NCBI GenBank assembly: GCA_007692605.1
Contig: REBS01000111.1
Span: 1 to 59,457 of the forward strand
DNA length: 59,457 nucleotides
DNA from: Gemmatimonadales bacterium
GTDB taxonomy: Bacteria > Gemmatimonadota > Gemmatimonadetes > Longimicrobiales > Gaopeijiaceae
Direction of reading: 5' to 3'
Positions 19,970 to 28,574 of the stretch are shown here, piece after piece (the first letter of the stretch is position 1; each line of letters opens with the position of its first letter). The position numbers and the translations under genes were made by a program. The notes beneath the pieces are model-generated. The model was not told where the DNA came from and ran no database searches. It saw nothing but the letters and a program-made list of their open reading frames with translations.

Positions 19970-20515
19970 CTACAGCAGGAAGCTGAGGCCGACCTGGAAG
20001 AGAATGAGCGCGCCGCCCATATCTCCCAGACCCACCAGGTAATTGCCCCCGACATCGAAGGCTGTCGATCGGTTGAGGTAGAACTTGACGCCCGCGTTGG
20101 CTCCGATCCATCCGGTCTCGTCGTCGTCGGTCAGGTCCATCCTGTAGAACTGGGCCCCGACATAGGGGACGGTCATGGCGTCGTCCGCGAGGAAGGAGTA
20201 GCTCGTGAACACACCCATTCCGAGCTTCGTGTCACTCACCGACTGCCACTGACCCAGGACCTCGACTCGGCTGCTCGCGTAGACGAGACTCGGAAAGGCT
20301 CCAATCTCGATCCGGTCGGTCAAGAAGTAGCCCCCCTTCGCCTGGACCATCGCGAACGAGGCCGAAACGCCCTCCTGGCCCACCGTCGAGAGAAACGACG
20401 CGGAAAACTGGAGCTCCTTGTCCCCCTGCTGCTGCTGCCCCTGGAGAGGAGAAGTCGCCGGAACGAGGACAAGCGAAAGAAGAAACAACAGTGCGGTTCG
20501 GATCCGTGTCGTCAT
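19970..20515 (-). CDS. Small outer-membrane beta-barrel protein
   Basis: A 181-residue protein with a signal peptide (ALLFLLSLVLVPATSPLQG) and alternating strands typical of an eight-stranded barrel, ending in QVGLSFLL with a C-terminal hydrophobic residue. Strand-like segments include IEIGAFPSLVYASSRV, GMGVFTSYSFLA and GVKFYLNRSTAFDVGGNYLV. It heads a two-gene operon with the WD40/CsgG-like protein. Function unknown; a structural or assembly role is likely. Confidence 0.8.
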   Translation of the reverse strand: MTTRIRTALLFLLSLVLVPATSPLQGQQQQGDKELQFSASFLSTVGQEGVSASFAMVQAKGGYFLTDRIEIGAFPSLVYASSRVEVLGQWQSVSDTKLGMGVFTSYSFLADDAMTVPYVGAQFYRMDLTDDDETGWIGANAGVKFYLNRSTAFDVGGNYLVGLGDMGGALILFQVGLSFLL

Positions 20516-20589
20516 GCTCGACTCCCGAAGGCTGCGCGGTCGGAATGCGGCGGGGGCGGCTCCGGTGCGCCCGGACCCCGCGCAACGTC

Positions 20590-20618
20590 AAGCTACGGAG
20601 CGGTTCCACGCGGTGCAA
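20590..20618 (-). promoter_or_regulatory. Candidate promoter of the barrel/WD40-CsgG operon
   Basis: On the minus strand TTGCAC (20613-20618), a 17-base spacer and TAGCTT (20590-20595), about 75 bases upstream of the start codon at 20515. Confidence 0.5.
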
Positions 20619-20805
20619 GAAGGCCAGACCCTGCTCCCATCGGACACCGCCGGGGCGTCACCTTGCGAAACGAGCCACTCAGGCGTCAACTTGCAGAGAC
20701 GTATGGGGATGTACTCCGATTCCATGAACCGAGGTTCCGCTTCCGACCCGTCGCCCGCACCGGAAGCGGTCGACTCCTTGGGGCGAAGGGGGGTGGACCT
20801 GGAGG

Positions 20806-23259
20806 GTGATTGAACTCGTCACCTTGGGCCGCGCCGAAGCGTTTCGGAATGGGCTTCCCCTTTCCCTGCCTCCAGAGAGCCCGGGTTTCCTGCTCCTGGT
20901 GATCCTGGCTCTCGATGGCCCCCGCTCGGCGACGAGCCTCGCGAACCTCCTCTGGCCGGACCATCCTCCAGAGAAGCGCAAAGCCGAACTGAAAGCGGTG
21001 GTCGACAAGCTGCAGAAGGTGCTCGGCCCGGGTGTCTTCGGGCTCGAAGAGGAGCAGCTGCGGGTGGATCCGGGGCGGGTCACGATCGATGTGGAACGCT
21101 TCCGTGAAGCTGTGGCGGGCCGCCGCGCCGCGGACGCACTGGCTATCTACCGGGGTCCGTTCCTCGAGGAGCTGGACGCCTCGGTCTTTCCCGAGATCGA
21201 GCAGTGGGTCGAGGATCAGCGCCGCACCCTCGTCGAAATGGCTCAGTGGGCACGCGACTACGACCCATGGGAGGCGCAGCCCGGGCCGACCGGAGTGCAT
21301 GGACTGGTCCGAAAGATCCGATCGCGCCGCATCGTCCAGGTCGGGCTCCTCTACGTCGGTTTCGCCGTGGGCTCCCTCGAGCTGACGAACGTCCTGGTCG
21401 AACGAGCCGTGCTCCCCCACGCGGCGTTCCTCGGCCTTCTCGCCTTCCATTTCGTGGGCCTCCCACTCGCGGTGGCGATCACCTGGGTACTCGGGGGCGG
21501 AGGCGACGGCGGTGGGCTCCGGGACCGCCTGGCCGGAAGCCGACTCCGGGCCACGCACCTGATCGTGATCTTCGGGGTCCTCGCCCTGGGCTCGGTAGCG
21601 GGGTGGTTCGTGCTGCAGCAGGACCGGGTCGAGGTGGCGGCTCCCGGTAACGGCTGGACCGCCCTCCCCACGGACAAGCGCATCGCCGTGATCCCCTTCC
21701 GTGCGATCGGGGGCGACGCCCAGACCGCCGACTTCGCTCGTGGGCTTGCCGCGAACCTCTCCGACCGGCTCAGCCAGTTCGAGGGGCTCCGGGGGACCCT
21801 CTCGGTCATCCCGCAGGTCGAGATCCGCGAGGCCGGGGTGTCCGCACCCTCGCAGGCCCACCAGCAGTTCGGCGCCAACCTGGCGATTACGGGCACGCTT
21901 CGCTTCAACGGGGATTCGATCTGGGTCGAGGCCGAACTGGTCGACGCCCAGCGGGTGGAACTGCGCCGCCGGTGGGCGCTGGACGAGCCCCTCTCCGACC
22001 CGATGGCCATCCAGAACGGAATCCTGAGCGCCTTCCAGGACCTGCTCGATGTCGAACTCGAAGACTGGGAGCGGGCGGCGCTCACGGCCGGGGCGACCCA
22101 GAACCCCGAGGCCTACGCCGATCAGGTGGGCGCCTCGGGGCACCTCCAGCGGTTCGAGCGGCTCGAGAACGTCGAGGAAGCGATCCGGCTCTTCGAGCGG
22201 GCTCTGGACCGGGACCCCGAATACCTCCTGGCGCTTTCGGGACTCGGCAAGGCCCATCTCAGGCGGTACCAGCTGACCCTCGACCCCCGGGAGCTGGAGC
22301 TCGGCCGCGAGGCGGTCGAACGCGCCCTCGCACTCGACGATCGCCTGGCCGTGGCGCACCTCACGCTGGGACTGACCCTTGCGGCGACCGGTCGGCATCA
22401 GGAAGCGCTGGAGCCCCTGGGGCGCGCGGTGGAGCTCGAACCCTTTTCCGGAGAGGCCCTCACGGCGCTCGGTCAGACCTGGGGGGATCTCGGCGAGCCG
22501 TCGCGTGCCGAGGAGAAGCTGAAACTCGCGATCGAACTGAACCCCGACCTCTGGATCGGCTACAACGCGCTCGGCACCTTCTACAACCGACGGGCCCGGC
22601 ACGAGGAGGCGCTGGAGCAGTTCCAGAAGGTGCTCGAGGTGACCCCCGACAACGCCAGGGGCTGGACGAACCTGGGAGCCACCCACTTCTACCTGGGTCG
22701 TCTGGAGGAGGCCGAGGTCGCCTTCAACCGGTCCCTCGAGCTCGGCCCCACCGATGTGGGGTTCTCGAACCTGGGGACCCTCCACTATCACCAGGGCCGC
22801 TACGGGGAGGCGGCTCGCGCCTTCGAGTCCGCGCTCGAGCTGAACGAGCGCAACTTCGCCCTGTGGGGGCACCTGGCGTCGACCTACCGGCAGGTTCCCG
22901 ACGAGGAGTCCCGGGCCCTCGACGCCTTCCGGCGGGTCCTGGAGCTCGGCGGATCGGCGCTCGAGGTGAATCCGCGAAACCCCGACATCATGCTCTACCT
23001 GGCGTCCGCCCACGCCAATCTGGACGAGCCGTCCCGAAGCCGGGCGCTGCTCGCCGACGCCCTCGAGGTCGCGGGGGGGCACGTCGAGGTCCTCTTCCGA
23101 GCCGGAGAGACCTACGAGCAGATCGGGGACCGCGAAGACGCCATCCGCTGGATCGGAGAAGCCCTCCGGAACGGATATCCCCCTCAGCTTTTCGAGCAGT
23201 CCGGGGCTCTCGAGGATCTGCGCGAGGACCCGCGCATGCGGGACGAGCTGGCCAATTGA
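20806..23259 (+). CDS. Membrane SARP-like protein with TolB-N-like domain and TPR array
   Basis: An 817-residue protein of mixed architecture. Residues 1-80 look like a SARP winged-helix domain (ELVTLGRAEAFRNG, then LANLLWPDHPPEKRKAELKA), followed by a short BTAD-like piece (ALAIYRGPFLEELD). Three hydrophobic helices lie at about 177-197, 206-228 and 249-271. Then comes a CsgG/TolB-N-like domain (KRIAVIPFRAIGGDAQTADF, about 290-400) and at least nine TPR units (about 440-800). It starts with GTG. The layout suggests a membrane-bound transcription regulator sensing on its periplasmic side, but this is inference; the N-terminal half of the BTAD is shortened. Confidence 0.75.
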   Translation: MIELVTLGRAEAFRNGLPLSLPPESPGFLLLVILALDGPRSATSLANLLWPDHPPEKRKAELKAVVDKLQKVLGPGVFGLEEEQLRVDPGRVTIDVERFREAVAGRRAADALAIYRGPFLEELDASVFPEIEQWVEDQRRTLVEMAQWARDYDPWEAQPGPTGVHGLVRKIRSRRIVQVGLLYVGFAVGSLELTNVLVERAVLPHAAFLGLLAFHFVGLPLAVAITWVLGGGGDGGGLRDRLAGSRLRATHLIVIFGVLALGSVAGWFVLQQDRVEVAAPGNGWTALPTDKRIAVIPFRAIGGDAQTADFARGLAANLSDRLSQFEGLRGTLSVIPQVEIREAGVSAPSQAHQQFGANLAITGTLRFNGDSIWVEAELVDAQRVELRRRWALDEPLSDPMAIQNGILSAFQDLLDVELEDWERAALTAGATQNPEAYADQVGASGHLQRFERLENVEEAIRLFERALDRDPEYLLALSGLGKAHLRRYQLTLDPRELELGREAVERALALDDRLAVAHLTLGLTLAATGRHQEALEPLGRAVELEPFSGEALTALGQTWGDLGEPSRAEEKLKLAIELNPDLWIGYNALGTFYNRRARHEEALEQFQKVLEVTPDNARGWTNLGATHFYLGRLEEAEVAFNRSLELGPTDVGFSNLGTLHYHQGRYGEAARAFESALELNERNFALWGHLASTYRQVPDEESRALDAFRRVLELGGSALEVNPRNPDIMLYLASAHANLDEPSRSRALLADALEVAGGHVEVLFRAGETYEQIGDREDAIRWIGEALRNGYPPQLFEQSGALEDLREDPRMRDELAN

Positions 23260-23290
23260 CCCATTTCCACCCACCCAAGGAGTCGCACCC

Positions 23291-23632
23291 ATGGAGCCAC
23301 AAGCCGAAACCGAGACCGTCACCGTCTACATCTACGAGTACCTCGACGGTCAGGCGCGCGTCGAGCCCGGGCGCGTGGTCGTGCCCCGGGGAGGGACCGT
23401 GGTCTGGGAGAACCTCACCGACGACGAGGTCCAGATCCATTTTCCCGAACCCGAGCTCTTCGATCCACCCACGAAGAGCCTCTCCTTTTCCGCCACGTGC
23501 AAACCGCAGTCGCTGACCGTCGCCTCCGGCGCGTCCAGGGGCGGGCATCCCTATGGCGGCGTCCGCCATGGGCCGGGACGCCTTCCCGAGCTGCTGGTGG
23601 GCGGCTCGACCCCGGTGATGATCGTGCGCTGA
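23291..23632 (+). CDS. Small protein with cupredoxin-like pattern
   Basis: A 113-residue protein without signal peptide. VVVPRGGTVVWENLTDDEVQIHFPEP and the later beta segments resemble the cupredoxin (plastocyanin-like) fold, where PxGxTVxWxN precedes a copper His. A single Cys (TCKPQSLTV) is followed by HPYGGV, which is suggestive of a copper site but lacks the standard CxxxxHxxxxM spacing. AAGGAG precedes the ATG. It lies between the TPR protein and the molybdenum hydroxylase genes, and could be an electron carrier or simply a structural beta-sandwich. Confidence 0.6.
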   Translation: MEPQAETETVTVYIYEYLDGQARVEPGRVVVPRGGTVVWENLTDDEVQIHFPEPELFDPPTKSLSFSATCKPQSLTVASGASRGGHPYGGVRHGPGRLPELLVGGSTPVMIVR

Positions 23633-23713
23633 GACGCGTCGTGTGGCGCCCCCGGCGATCGGACCGTACGTTGACGGGACCTCAGTCCCCTTCGAGAAGG
23701 AGCAGCGCCGACC

Positions 23714-24202
23714 ATGCCCATTCGCTTCCGAGTCAACGGCCGGGAGACCACGGTCGATGTCCAGCCGAACACCCCCCTGCTCTGGGTCCTTCGTGACGTG
23801 CTCGACCTCAAGGGGACCAAGTTCGGGTGCGGGATCGCCCAGTGCGGAGCCTGCACGGTGCACCTGAACGGGTCGCCCGCCCGCTCCTGCGCCACCCCGG
23901 TCGCATCGGTCGAAGATGGTGAGGTGCTCACCATCGAAGGGCTCTCTCCCGACGGCACCCACCCCCTTCAGGAGGCATGGAAGGAGCTCGATGTGCCGCA
24001 GTGCGGGTACTGCCAGGCCGGGCAGATCATGTCGGCGGCTGCACTCCTGCAGGAGAACCCCCGCCCGACCGACGCGGACATCGATGCGGCGATGGCGGGC
24101 AACCTCTGCCGATGCGGAACCTACCTCAGGATCCGGCGGGCGATCCACCAGGCATCGGGCACGACCGCGGCCGATGTCGAAGACGTCGAGGAGGCCCGAT
24201 GA
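23714..24202 (+). CDS. (2Fe-2S) small subunit of molybdenum hydroxylase (IorA-like)
   Basis: A 162-residue iron-sulfur subunit of the xanthine-dehydrogenase family. The plant-type cluster has Cys in [17 protein letters not shown] and in PARSC; the second cluster domain has [11 protein letters not shown] and [12 protein letters not shown]. It passes electrons from the molybdenum subunit encoded directly downstream, with which it overlaps by ATGA. It has no signal peptide and is presumably exported together with the Tat-targeted partner. AAGGAG lies upstream. Confidence 0.94.
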   Translation: MPIRFRVNGRETTVDVQPNTPLLWVLRDVLDLKGTKFGCGIAQCGACTVHLNGSPARSCATPVASVEDGEVLTIEGLSPDGTHPLQEAWKELDVPQCGYCQAGQIMSAAALLQENPRPTDADIDAAMAGNLCRCGTYLRIRRAIHQASGTTAADVEDVEEAR

Positions 24203-26391
24203 CACCCCCCACCTCCGGCATGACCCGCCGCCACTTCCTGCGCGTCTCCGCGATCACCGGGGGCGGCCTGCTCATCGCCGCCCACCTCGACACCTCGGGG
24301 CTCGTCGCCCTCTCCGACCCCGGCCCCCTCGGATCCACGGCAGAACTGAACGTCTTCATCCGCATCGGCCCCGACGGCTCGGTCACGATCCAGGCGAAGA
24401 ACCCCGAGATCGGCCAGGGGGTGAAGACGATGCTCCCCATGCTGATCGCAGAGGAACTCGACGTGAATTGGGAGCAGGTCACGGTCGAGCAGGCCTCCTT
24501 CGATCCCGCGGCCTTCCAGGGCCAGTTCGCGGGGGGGAGCAACGCCACCCCTCAGAACTGGCTTCCCATGCGCCAGGTCGGTGCCGCGGGTCGCGCCATG
24601 CTCGTGGCCGCGGCCGCCCGCAGCTGGGGCGTTTCCGCGGAAACGTGCCGGACCGAGGCCGGAGTGGTCCATCATGACCCCAGCGACCGTGCGCTCCCGT
24701 ACGGGGACCTGGCCGGACAGGCCGCCTCGATGCCCGCGCCGGAGCTGGACGAGGTCCCGCTCAAGGATCCCGCGGACTTCCGCATCATCGGCACCACGGT
24801 CAAGGGGGTCGACAACCACGCGATCGTGACCGGGCTCCCGCAGTACGGGATCGACTTCACCCTCCCCGGCATGCTCTACGCACACTTTCAGAAGTGTCCG
24901 GTCTTCGGCGGCCGGGTCGTGGATGCCAACCTCGACGAGATCCGCGCCATGCCGGGGGTTCGCTACGCCTTCGTCGTCGAGGGTGGAGAGGCCCTGAACG
25001 GGCTGCTCGATGGGGTTGCGATCGTGGCCGAGAGCTGGTGGCAGGCGCGCACGGCCCGAAATGCGCTTCAGGTCACCTGGGACGAGGGCGACACGGCCTC
25101 GCAGAGCAGCGATGGCTTCAGGGAGGCCTCGCGGGAGCTCTTCGGGCAGCCGGCCGAACGCGAGCTTCGGGGCGATGGCGATGTCGAAGGCGCCCTGGCA
25201 TCGGCGGCGGCGGTGGTCGAGGCCGACTACGAATACCCCTTCCTGGCGCACGCCCCCCTCGAACCGCAGAACTGCACGGCCCACTTCCGCAACGGACACC
25301 TCGAGATCTGGGCCCCGACGCAGACGCCGCAGAATGGGGCGAACCTGGTCGCCAGCACCCTCGAGCTCGACCCTGACGACATCACCATCCACCTCTTCCG
25401 TGTCGGGGGAGGATTCGGTCGCCGCCTCTCGAACGACTACATGGTCGAGGCCGCCCGGATCGCCGTCGAGATCGAGGAGCCGGTCAAGCTCCTGTGGACC
25501 CGCGAGGACGACATGCGGCACGACTTCTATCGTCCCGCAGGGTTCCATCGGATGCGTGGGGGTGTCGACTCCGAGGGGCGACTGACCTCATGGCACAACC
25601 ACTTCGTCTCCTTCGGCTCCGACGGGCGCTTCGCCTCGAGCGCCGGCGTCTCCCCGAACGAGTTCCCGGCGGGCTTCGTTCCGAACTTCCGGCTCGAGAG
25701 CTCCCTGATCCCCTTCGGCATCCCGACCGGAGCGCTGCGGGCGCCCGGCAGCAACGGTCTCGCCTTCGTGTACCAGTGCTTCGTCGACGAACTGGCCGAG
25801 ACCGCGGGGGCGGACCCCCTGCAGTTCCGTCTCGACATGCTCGCCCACGAGGGGGAGGACCCGGGCCAGGATCCCGTGCGAGCCCGCCGGGTGCTGGAGC
25901 GGGTCGCCGAAGTCTCCGGATGGCACGACCAAGGCCTCCCCGCAGGAACCGGAAAGGGGGTCGCCTTCCACTTCAGTCACCGGGGATACTTCGCCGAGGT
26001 CGTGCAGGTGACCGTCAGCCGAGCCGGTGACCTGCGGATCGACCGGGTCTGGGCCGTGGGAGACGTGGGGAGCCAGATCATCAACCCCGGCTTCGCGGAG
26101 CATCAGTCCCAGGGGGGAGTGCTCGAAGGGCTGTCGCAGGCCCTGGCGCAGGAGATCACGATCCAGGAGGGCCGCGCCGTTCAGGGGAATTTCCACAATT
26201 TCCCCCTCCTCAGGATCCAGGAGGCGCCCCCGGTCGAGGTCCATTTCGTCACGACCGACCATCCGCCGACCGGACTGGGTGAGCCTCCGCTTCCCCCCGC
26301 GATCCCGGCCCTCTGCAACGCGATCCACGCGGCCACGGGCCACCGGATCCGATCGCTCCCGATCTCGAAGCACGATCTGAGCTGGGGCTGA
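24199..26391 (+). CDS. Molybdopterin-binding large subunit of aldehyde/isoquinoline oxidoreductase type (IorB-like)
   Basis: A 730-residue molybdenum hydroxylase subunit. It begins with a twin-Arg signal ([16 protein letters not shown]), marking Tat export. Family segments are [15 protein letters not shown] [15 protein letters not shown], the molybdenum-pocket [30 protein letters not shown] and the catalytic-Glu region [18 protein letters not shown]. No FAD subunit is encoded, so electrons probably go from the 2Fe-2S partner to a periplasmic acceptor. The substrate (aldehyde or N-heterocycle) is not evident. It ends four bases from the convergent histidine kinase. Confidence 0.92.
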   Translation: MTPPTSGMTRRHFLRVSAITGGGLLIAAHLDTSGLVALSDPGPLGSTAELNVFIRIGPDGSVTIQAKNPEIGQGVKTMLPMLIAEELDVNWEQVTVEQASFDPAAFQGQFAGGSNATPQNWLPMRQVGAAGRAMLVAAAARSWGVSAETCRTEAGVVHHDPSDRALPYGDLAGQAASMPAPELDEVPLKDPADFRIIGTTVKGVDNHAIVTGLPQYGIDFTLPGMLYAHFQKCPVFGGRVVDANLDEIRAMPGVRYAFVVEGGEALNGLLDGVAIVAESWWQARTARNALQVTWDEGDTASQSSDGFREASRELFGQPAERELRGDGDVEGALASAAAVVEADYEYPFLAHAPLEPQNCTAHFRNGHLEIWAPTQTPQNGANLVASTLELDPDDITIHLFRVGGGFGRRLSNDYMVEAARIAVEIEEPVKLLWTREDDMRHDFYRPAGFHRMRGGVDSEGRLTSWHNHFVSFGSDGRFASSAGVSPNEFPAGFVPNFRLESSLIPFGIPTGALRAPGSNGLAFVYQCFVDELAETAGADPLQFRLDMLAHEGEDPGQDPVRARRVLERVAEVSGWHDQGLPAGTGKGVAFHFSHRGYFAEVVQVTVSRAGDLRIDRVWAVGDVGSQIINPGFAEHQSQGGVLEGLSQALAQEITIQEGRAVQGNFHNFPLLRIQEAPPVEVHFVTTDHPPTGLGEPPLPPAIPALCNAIHAATGHRIRSLPISKHDLSWG

Positions 26392-26395
26392 GGGG

Positions 26396-28312
26396 CTACG
26401 CTCCCTTCAGGACCGTTGCCAGCGCCGCTCCGAGTTCGGCGATCGTCGCGGGCTTTCGAATGACCAGGCCGACACCGGCGGCTCGAATGGTGTCACCCTC
26501 GAGGTTGTCGATGAATCCGGTCAGCATGACGATCGGGAGCTCAGGGTCGATTCGGGTCAGGGCCTCGGCCAGCTCCAGCCCGTTCATCGTCGGCATCAGG
26601 TAGTCGCTGACCACCGCATCGAAGCCTCGCGTGTCGGACCGGAAGATCCCGAGGGCCTCGTCGCCGTCCCGGCCGACGACCACCGTGTAGCCGAGCTTCT
26701 CGAGCTGCCGTTTCCCGATCTTCAGGAGTCCTGGCTCGTCGTCGACCAGCAGGATCCGCCGTCCGCCACCCCTCGGTACGTCGACCCCTGCGTCCGGGTG
26801 CTCCCCCTCATCAGTGAGAACCGCGGGCAGGAGGATCCGGACGCTCGTCCCCTCTCCGAGAGCGCTCTCGAGCTCGATGGCCCCCCCGTGTTCCCGAACG
26901 ATCCTGTGCACGATCGCAAGGCCGAGTCCGGTCCCCTGACCCGGGGGCTTCGTGGTGAAGAATGGCTCGAAGATCCGGTTCTGGATCTCGGGCTCGATCC
27001 CGGAACCGGTATCCCGAACCGAAACCCGGGCATGGGGACCCTCGTTGAGACTCGGATGCGCCCGGGCCCGGCTGTCCGACACGTAGAGAGGCGTGAGCTC
27101 CATGTTGATGGTCCCTCCCTCGCTCATCGACTGCGCGGCGTTCATCCCCAGGTTCATCAGGACCTGATGCATCGCCGCGGGGTCCGCAAGGACTCGGGGG
27201 GTCCGGGGCGCGACCGATGTCCGGATATCGATACTCGGAGGCAGACTAGACCGAAGGAAGCTTCCCACCTCGCCCACGAGGCCATCGAGCGCCATGGGCC
27301 TCCGCTCCCTCTCCTGGCGCCTGCCGAAGGCCTGTACCTTCTGAATCAGACTCTTTCCTCGCAGGGTGAAGGCCACGAGTTCCTCGAGATCCTGTCGGGC
27401 CTGGTCCCCATCCACCGCGTCTTCAAGGAGTTCGGCGAAGCCCAGGATCGCTCCCAGGATATTGTTGAAATCGTGGGCGATCCCGCCCGCCAGAGTCCCG
27501 ACCGCATCCATCTTCTGGGCGTGGCGGAGCTGCCGCTCGAGCTCCTCGCGCTCCGCCTCCTCGCGCTTTCTCTCGCTGATGTCGACGATCGACGACAGTA
27601 CGAAGGCCCCTTCCTCGGATTCGATCGGGTTGAGGCCGATCTCGACGGGAATCTCGGTTCCGTCCCGATGGAGCCCGTAGAGGTCTCGCCCCGCGCCCAT
27701 GGGCCGGGTATCCGGGCTTTTGAAGAATCCGGACCGGAAGCCGGGATGGTGCGACCGAAAACGCTCCGGAACGAGAATCTCGAGCTTCCGCCCCAGGAGC
27801 TCCTCCCGATCCCACCCGAACATCCGTTCCACCTCGCGATTCACCAGGACGATGCTTCCGGCCTCGTCGACCATGACCATGCCGGCCGGAGATGACTCCA
27901 CGGCGGCCTCGAAGCGGGCCTGCGCCCGCTGACGGGCGGTGATGTCCACCACGGACGCCAGGACGAAGAGCCCTTCCTCGGTCGCCACGGGCGTGAGCCC
28001 GATCTCGACGGGAACCCGAGCGCCGTCCTTCCTCTGTCCGTGAAGGTCCCGACCCGCTCCCATCGCGCGGATCTGTGGGTTCTCGAAGAACTCGCCGCGG
28101 AACCCGTGGTGGCCACCCCGAAGGGCATCCGGCACAAGGAGGTCAACGGACTGACCCAGCAGTTCCTCGCGCGGATACCCGAAGAGCCGTTCGATCTCGC
28201 GGTTGACCAACACGATCCGCCCCGTCGATTCCACCATCAGGAGTCCGCTGGGGGCCGACTCGACGGCGGCACGAAGGCGAATCAGGTTCGTCGGGGATTC
28301 CTCCTCAGACAT
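26396..28312 (-). CDS. Hybrid histidine kinase (PAS-PAS-HisKA-HATPase-REC)
   Basis: A 638-residue soluble hybrid kinase. Two tandem PAS domains (about 10-125 and 130-250) are near-duplicates. HisKA has the phospho-His in [16 protein letters not shown], the ATPase domain has [19 protein letters not shown] and [12 protein letters not shown], and a C-terminal REC domain has the acceptor Asp in [16 protein letters not shown]. Both PAS domains keep a His in [21 protein letters not shown] and an Arg in GAGRDL, positions that in FixL hold and sense heme ligands. There is no membrane segment, so the signal is cytoplasmic. It is divergent from the 1240-residue SARP fusion. Confidence 0.93.
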   Translation of the reverse strand: MSEEESPTNLIRLRAAVESAPSGLLMVESTGRIVLVNREIERLFGYPREELLGQSVDLLVPDALRGGHHGFRGEFFENPQIRAMGAGRDLHGQRKDGARVPVEIGLTPVATEEGLFVLASVVDITARQRAQARFEAAVESSPAGMVMVDEAGSIVLVNREVERMFGWDREELLGRKLEILVPERFRSHHPGFRSGFFKSPDTRPMGAGRDLYGLHRDGTEIPVEIGLNPIESEEGAFVLSSIVDISERKREEAEREELERQLRHAQKMDAVGTLAGGIAHDFNNILGAILGFAELLEDAVDGDQARQDLEELVAFTLRGKSLIQKVQAFGRRQERERRPMALDGLVGEVGSFLRSSLPPSIDIRTSVAPRTPRVLADPAAMHQVLMNLGMNAAQSMSEGGTINMELTPLYVSDSRARAHPSLNEGPHARVSVRDTGSGIEPEIQNRIFEPFFTTKPPGQGTGLGLAIVHRIVREHGGAIELESALGEGTSVRILLPAVLTDEGEHPDAGVDVPRGGGRRILLVDDEPGLLKIGKRQLEKLGYTVVVGRDGDEALGIFRSDTRGFDAVVSDYLMPTMNGLELAEALTRIDPELPIVMLTGFIDNLEGDTIRAAGVGLVIRKPATIAELGAALATVLKGA

Positions 28313-28415
28313 CGAACCTCCAGGAACACCGGGAGTCGGAGTCTTCTCGACGAGGGAAACCGCATAGAACGACGAGCGGATTCTCGAAGATCACCCCACC
28401 TGTTCAACTTGGGAT

Positions 28416-28517
28416 GTGACATTCCGTCCTGCAAGGGCAGTCCAGCAATGCCCGCCCACCACTGGCATCATTTCCGTCATCGCATCACTATGCAGGTGCA
28501 CGGACCGGAAATGTCAC
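28416..28517. repeat. Spaced inverted motif GTGACATT / AATGTCAC
   Basis: GTGACATT (28416-28423) and AATGTCAC (28510-28517) lie in the divergent space between the hybrid kinase and the SARP fusion, 86 bases apart; each is flanked by CCG or CGG on the same side of the motif. Two operator sites for one dimeric regulator are possible. Confidence 0.35.
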
Positions 28518-28574
28518 GCAACATTGCCACCCGGAACCGTCCACGTTCCTGTTCATCCAACGCATGGCCCCGTG

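Noticed and set aside
20686..23322. Open frame of 878 codons on the minus strand
   Set aside because: Opposite the SARP/TPR gene; only low-complexity Gly/Glu/Arg/Val composition, no domain.
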